Source: Chloroflexota bacterium (GTDB lineage: Bacteria > Desulfobacterota > Desulfuromonadia > Desulfuromonadales > Geopsychrobacteraceae). From it: a DNA stretch of 6,941 bases. The stretch covers positions 1-6,941 of the forward strand of contig JADFVC010000196.1 of the NCBI GenBank assembly GCA_015222355.1, in the 5' to 3' direction. Position numbers and translations under genes: made by a program. Position 1 is the first letter of the stretch. Every line of letters begins with the position of its first letter. The notes under the pieces are model-generated. The model did no database searches. It had not been told where the DNA came from and worked only from the letters and a program-made list of their open reading frames with translations. This document shows, piece after piece, positions 4,808 to 6,941 of the stretch.

Positions 4808-6752
4808 GCGAATTTTACAACTGCTGGTTTACCTGTCGGCAATTGTCGGTCTGTTGCCTGTTCTGGTCTTTCTCGATGGGTGGGTTCTGGTAATTCTCGT
4901 GCTGGCTTTTATTGCCGGGATCAGCGGAGAGCGTCAGGGGCGGTACCTGTTGGGAGATCGACTGGCAACCGGACTGTCGATCGCATTTTTTTCATTTTTT
5001 CTTATGCAGGTGTCCCTGTCAAACCTGGTTGAACCGCTGATTCAGATGCTTTGTCTCCTGCTGGCGGTCCGTCTGGCAACAGAAAAATCACCTCGACATG
5101 TTCTCCAATTGTTCCTGCTGTCGACCATTGTGTTGGCCGCCTCCTCGATGCTGACTCTCGATATTGCGTACCTGTTTTATCTGGTGCTCATTGTTTTGCT
5201 GCTGACCATCGGTCTGGTTTTGCTCAGCTTTTATGCGACAGAACCTCGGCTTCGTTTCAATCGACGGCAATGGATCATGCTGTTGAAAGTTACTGTGCTT
5301 TTGCCGGTTGGATCATTGCTGCTGATGTTGGTCTTTTTTGTGATTCTGCCACGAACTCAGCTGCCGTTGTGGAATTTTCTGAACCCGAAGCCTGTGGCGA
5401 GTATCGGGATGGCCGATCAGGTTCGTCCCGGTTCCTTTGCCGAATTGGCCGAAAGTGGGCAAATTGCTTTTCGTGCCGAAACCGGCCGCCTGCCTGATCA
5501 TGACATTTATTGGCGGGGGATTGTTTTAAACCGACTGGAAGGACAGGTCTGGAAACGTGTGCCAGAGTTGGCAGAAGAAAAACTTCTTGTCGACCCGGCA
5601 GCGGAAACACGGGTGACCATTTATGCGTCGCCGAAAGCAGACCGCTACCTGGTGACCTTGGATACCCCCCGTTCAGTCGCCGGAATAAAACACGATTTAG
5701 CTGCAGACGGGGTGGTGACCGGGCGCTGGCGGGATGCGCAGAAAATCCGCTACCAGGTTCGCGTTCAATACACTGCTCGCAGTCGACAACTTGGCCCGAT
5801 TGACGAGTATCTGCAGCTGCCGGAGAAAATTTCACAGCGGCTACAGGCAGTCGCTGACCAGCTTGTCCAAGAAGAAAATTTTCGTGAAAAAATAGCGCTG
5901 CTGGAAACTTTTTTTCGGCGGCAACAACTGAGTTATGCAAACACCCGGTTGCCGCAGACCGACGATCCGGTCGATACTTTTTTGTTTGCAAGTAAGCGCG
6001 GTTACTGTGAGTACTTTGCTTCATCATTCGCTTTGTTGCTGCGACTTGCAGGGGTTCCATCACGTCTGGTCGGAGGCTATCTGAGCGGTGAATATAATCA
6101 TTTAGGCGGTTACTATCTGGTTGGGGAGAATGCTGCTCACGTCTGGGTCGAGGCGCTTGATGATGAGGGTCTTTGGCAGCGAATCGATCCAAGCCGCTTG
6201 GCTGTCAATGCTGACCAGGCCCTGTTTCAGCAGAATCGTCAAGCTTTGGATTCTATCAGAGCATTCAATGATGCGCTGTTGCATTACTGGAGCCGTGTTG
6301 TCCTCAACTATGATTTGCAACAGCAATTCGGCACGCTGCGTCAAGTCGCGAGCCGGGTTCGCGATTTGCGAAAGATTGACCTCCGTTTTTTGCCCTCTCT
6401 GCTTTGGTCGAGTGCGATTTTTAGCGTCTTCGCAACTTTGTTTCTATACAGGAACAAAAGCACCCGGGCGGTACGACTGCTGCGGGCTTATCGCAAGCAA
6501 GTTGCAAAGTGCTGTGGCCTTGAAACTCTGCCTGAGAAACTCGGGTTGTTTGAGTTGGCTCGTTTGACCAATGAGCCATTATGTCATGAATTTTCCATGA
6601 TCTACGGCGGAGCTATTTACCGTGACCGTGATTTGTCTGTTGCGGAATGTCGGCAGTTGCGTGCTATTATTTCCAGATTACGTCAGCAAAGAATCGCTAT
6701 TCGGGTTGCATTGTCCGATGCGCTTGAGGATAATGGCTCTTCAGGGTGCTGA
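4794..6752 (+). CDS. tgpA: TgpA-like membrane transglutaminase-fold protein
   Basis: This 652-aa inner-membrane protein has the TgpA architecture. About six or seven hydrophobic helices fill residues 10-186. A conserved region follows (QVRPGSFAELAESGQIAFRAE at 209-229 in part, then IYWRGIVLNRLEGQVW at 238-253). A transglutaminase core spans about 360-470, then one more membrane helix (533-551) and a cytoplasmic tail (552-652) like that of other family members. The catalytic triad is intact: C405 in KRGYCEYFAS, H449 in AAHVWVE and D465 in RIDPS. The core should lie in the periplasm. The fold can catalyse acyl transfer, amide hydrolysis or crosslinking; the substrate is unknown. The P. aeruginosa homologue TgpA is reported to be important for viability and also sits with MoxR and DUF58 genes. 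ATG 4794 overlaps the DUF58 gene by 14 bases and has no clear ribosome site, suggesting translational coupling. No truncation is seen. Confidence 0.92.
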   Translation: MVSVERILQLLVYLSAIVGLLPVLVFLDGWVLVILVLAFIAGISGERQGRYLLGDRLATGLSIAFFSFFLMQVSLSNLVEPLIQMLCLLLAVRLATEKSPRHVLQLFLLSTIVLAASSMLTLDIAYLFYLVLIVLLLTIGLVLLSFYATEPRLRFNRRQWIMLLKVTVLLPVGSLLLMLVFFVILPRTQLPLWNFLNPKPVASIGMADQVRPGSFAELAESGQIAFRAETGRLPDHDIYWRGIVLNRLEGQVWKRVPELAEEKLLVDPAAETRVTIYASPKADRYLVTLDTPRSVAGIKHDLAADGVVTGRWRDAQKIRYQVRVQYTARSRQLGPIDEYLQLPEKISQRLQAVADQLVQEENFREKIALLETFFRRQQLSYANTRLPQTDDPVDTFLFASKRGYCEYFASSFALLLRLAGVPSRLVGGYLSGEYNHLGGYYLVGENAAHVWVEALDDEGLWQRIDPSRLAVNADQALFQQNRQALDSIRAFNDALLHYWSRVVLNYDLQQQFGTLRQVASRVRDLRKIDLRFLPSLLWSSAIFSVFATLFLYRNKSTRAVRLLRAYRKQVAKCCGLETLPEKLGLFELARLTNEPLCHEFSMIYGGAIYRDRDLSVAECRQLRAIISRLRQQRIAIRVALSDALEDNGSSGC

Positions 6753-6784
6753 TCGTTATGTATTTCGATAGGGAGAATAAAATA

Positions 6785-6941
6785 ATGCCATATGTGCAGG
6801 TGAATATTACCAAGGGTGCGACCAACGAACAAAAAGCCGCGTTGGTTGAGGGAATTACCGATCTTCTGGTGACGGTTCTTAATAAGAACCCGACATCAAC
6901 CCAAGTCATTATCAACGAATTTGAAACAGACTGTTGGGGGA
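6785..6941 (+). CDS. 4-oxalocrotonate tautomerase family protein, N-terminal 52 residues (3' truncated by window)
   Basis: Members are small cytoplasmic proteins of about 60-70 aa that use the N-terminal proline, exposed after Met removal, as a general base for keto-enol tautomerisation or related reactions. The fragment begins MPYVQVNITKG and aligns without gaps to classical 4-oxalocrotonate tautomerase as I recall that sequence, sharing Pro1 and the EQK at mature 14-16. The active-site Arg11 and Arg39 are replaced by Ala and Gln, and Phe50 by Trp. Its activity may therefore differ from the namesake enzyme, and the substrate cannot be named. The start is fixed by AGGGAG at 6770-6775, nine bases before ATG 6785. 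It follows the transglutaminase gene after 32 bases with no terminator, so it may be read through from that operon, although the functional link is not obvious. The C-terminus lies outside the window. Confidence 0.88.
   Translation, partial: MPYVQVNITKGATNEQKAALVEGITDLLVTVLNKNPTSTQVIINEFETDCWG

Noticed and set aside
5290..6192. A 300-codon open frame on the - strand opposite the transglutaminase gene.
   Set aside because: The + strand gene has clear motifs throughout. The reverse frame yields a Pro/Arg/Ser/Gln-rich product with no recognisable domain, as expected for a shadow.

Overview
The window reads as ordinary chromosome from a Gram-negative bacterium. The best guess is the Desulfuromonadales/Geobacterales group of Desulfobacterota. 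This rests on inference: moderate GC coding DNA, a dnaE-accA-rlpA order, a lipoprotein SPOR-domain RlpA (which implies an outer membrane and septal peptidoglycan), and the general look of the cold-shock and MoxR proteins. No taxonomic marker gene is present, so the assignment is tentative. All real genes lie on the + strand, with no sign of insertion sequences, CRISPR, tRNA or rRNA.

Region 1 (1-2331) is a tight housekeeping run. It holds the 3' end of dnaE (replicative polymerase), then accA (carboxyltransferase alpha subunit of acetyl-CoA carboxylase), then rlpA (septal lytic transglycosylase lipoprotein). The gaps are 50 and 7 bases, which suggests co-transcription. Together they link DNA replication, fatty-acid synthesis and cell-wall processing.

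Region 2 (2332-2937) is regulatory-rich. A 348-base AT-rich gap contains a weak terminator-like hairpin, a convincing intrinsic terminator (2579-2614) and a possible -10 box. It leads into a 66-aa cold-shock protein gene with a very good ribosome binding site, closed by a textbook terminator (2909-2937). The terminator in front of csp has no obvious client gene: it could end the rlpA transcript, act as a leader attenuator, or end an unannotated small RNA.

Region 3 (2938-6752) is a three-gene operon that starts after a perfect TATAAT box: a MoxR-family AAA+ ATPase, a membrane-anchored DUF58 protein (apparent TTG start, overlapping the ATPase stop codon) and a TgpA-like membrane transglutaminase with an intact Cys-His-Asp triad. 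The genes overlap by 4 and 14 bases. The set is known from many bacteria but its substrate is unsettled; an ATPase/adaptor pair acting with a periplasmic transglutaminase-fold enzyme is the likely logic.

Region 4 (6753-6941) holds the start of a small 4-oxalocrotonate-tautomerase-family protein, cut by the window edge. It keeps the catalytic proline but lacks both canonical active-site arginines.

I do not see a clearly new system. The items most worth checking are the unexplained terminator before csp, the MoxR-DUF58-TgpA trio, and the arginine-less tautomerase.
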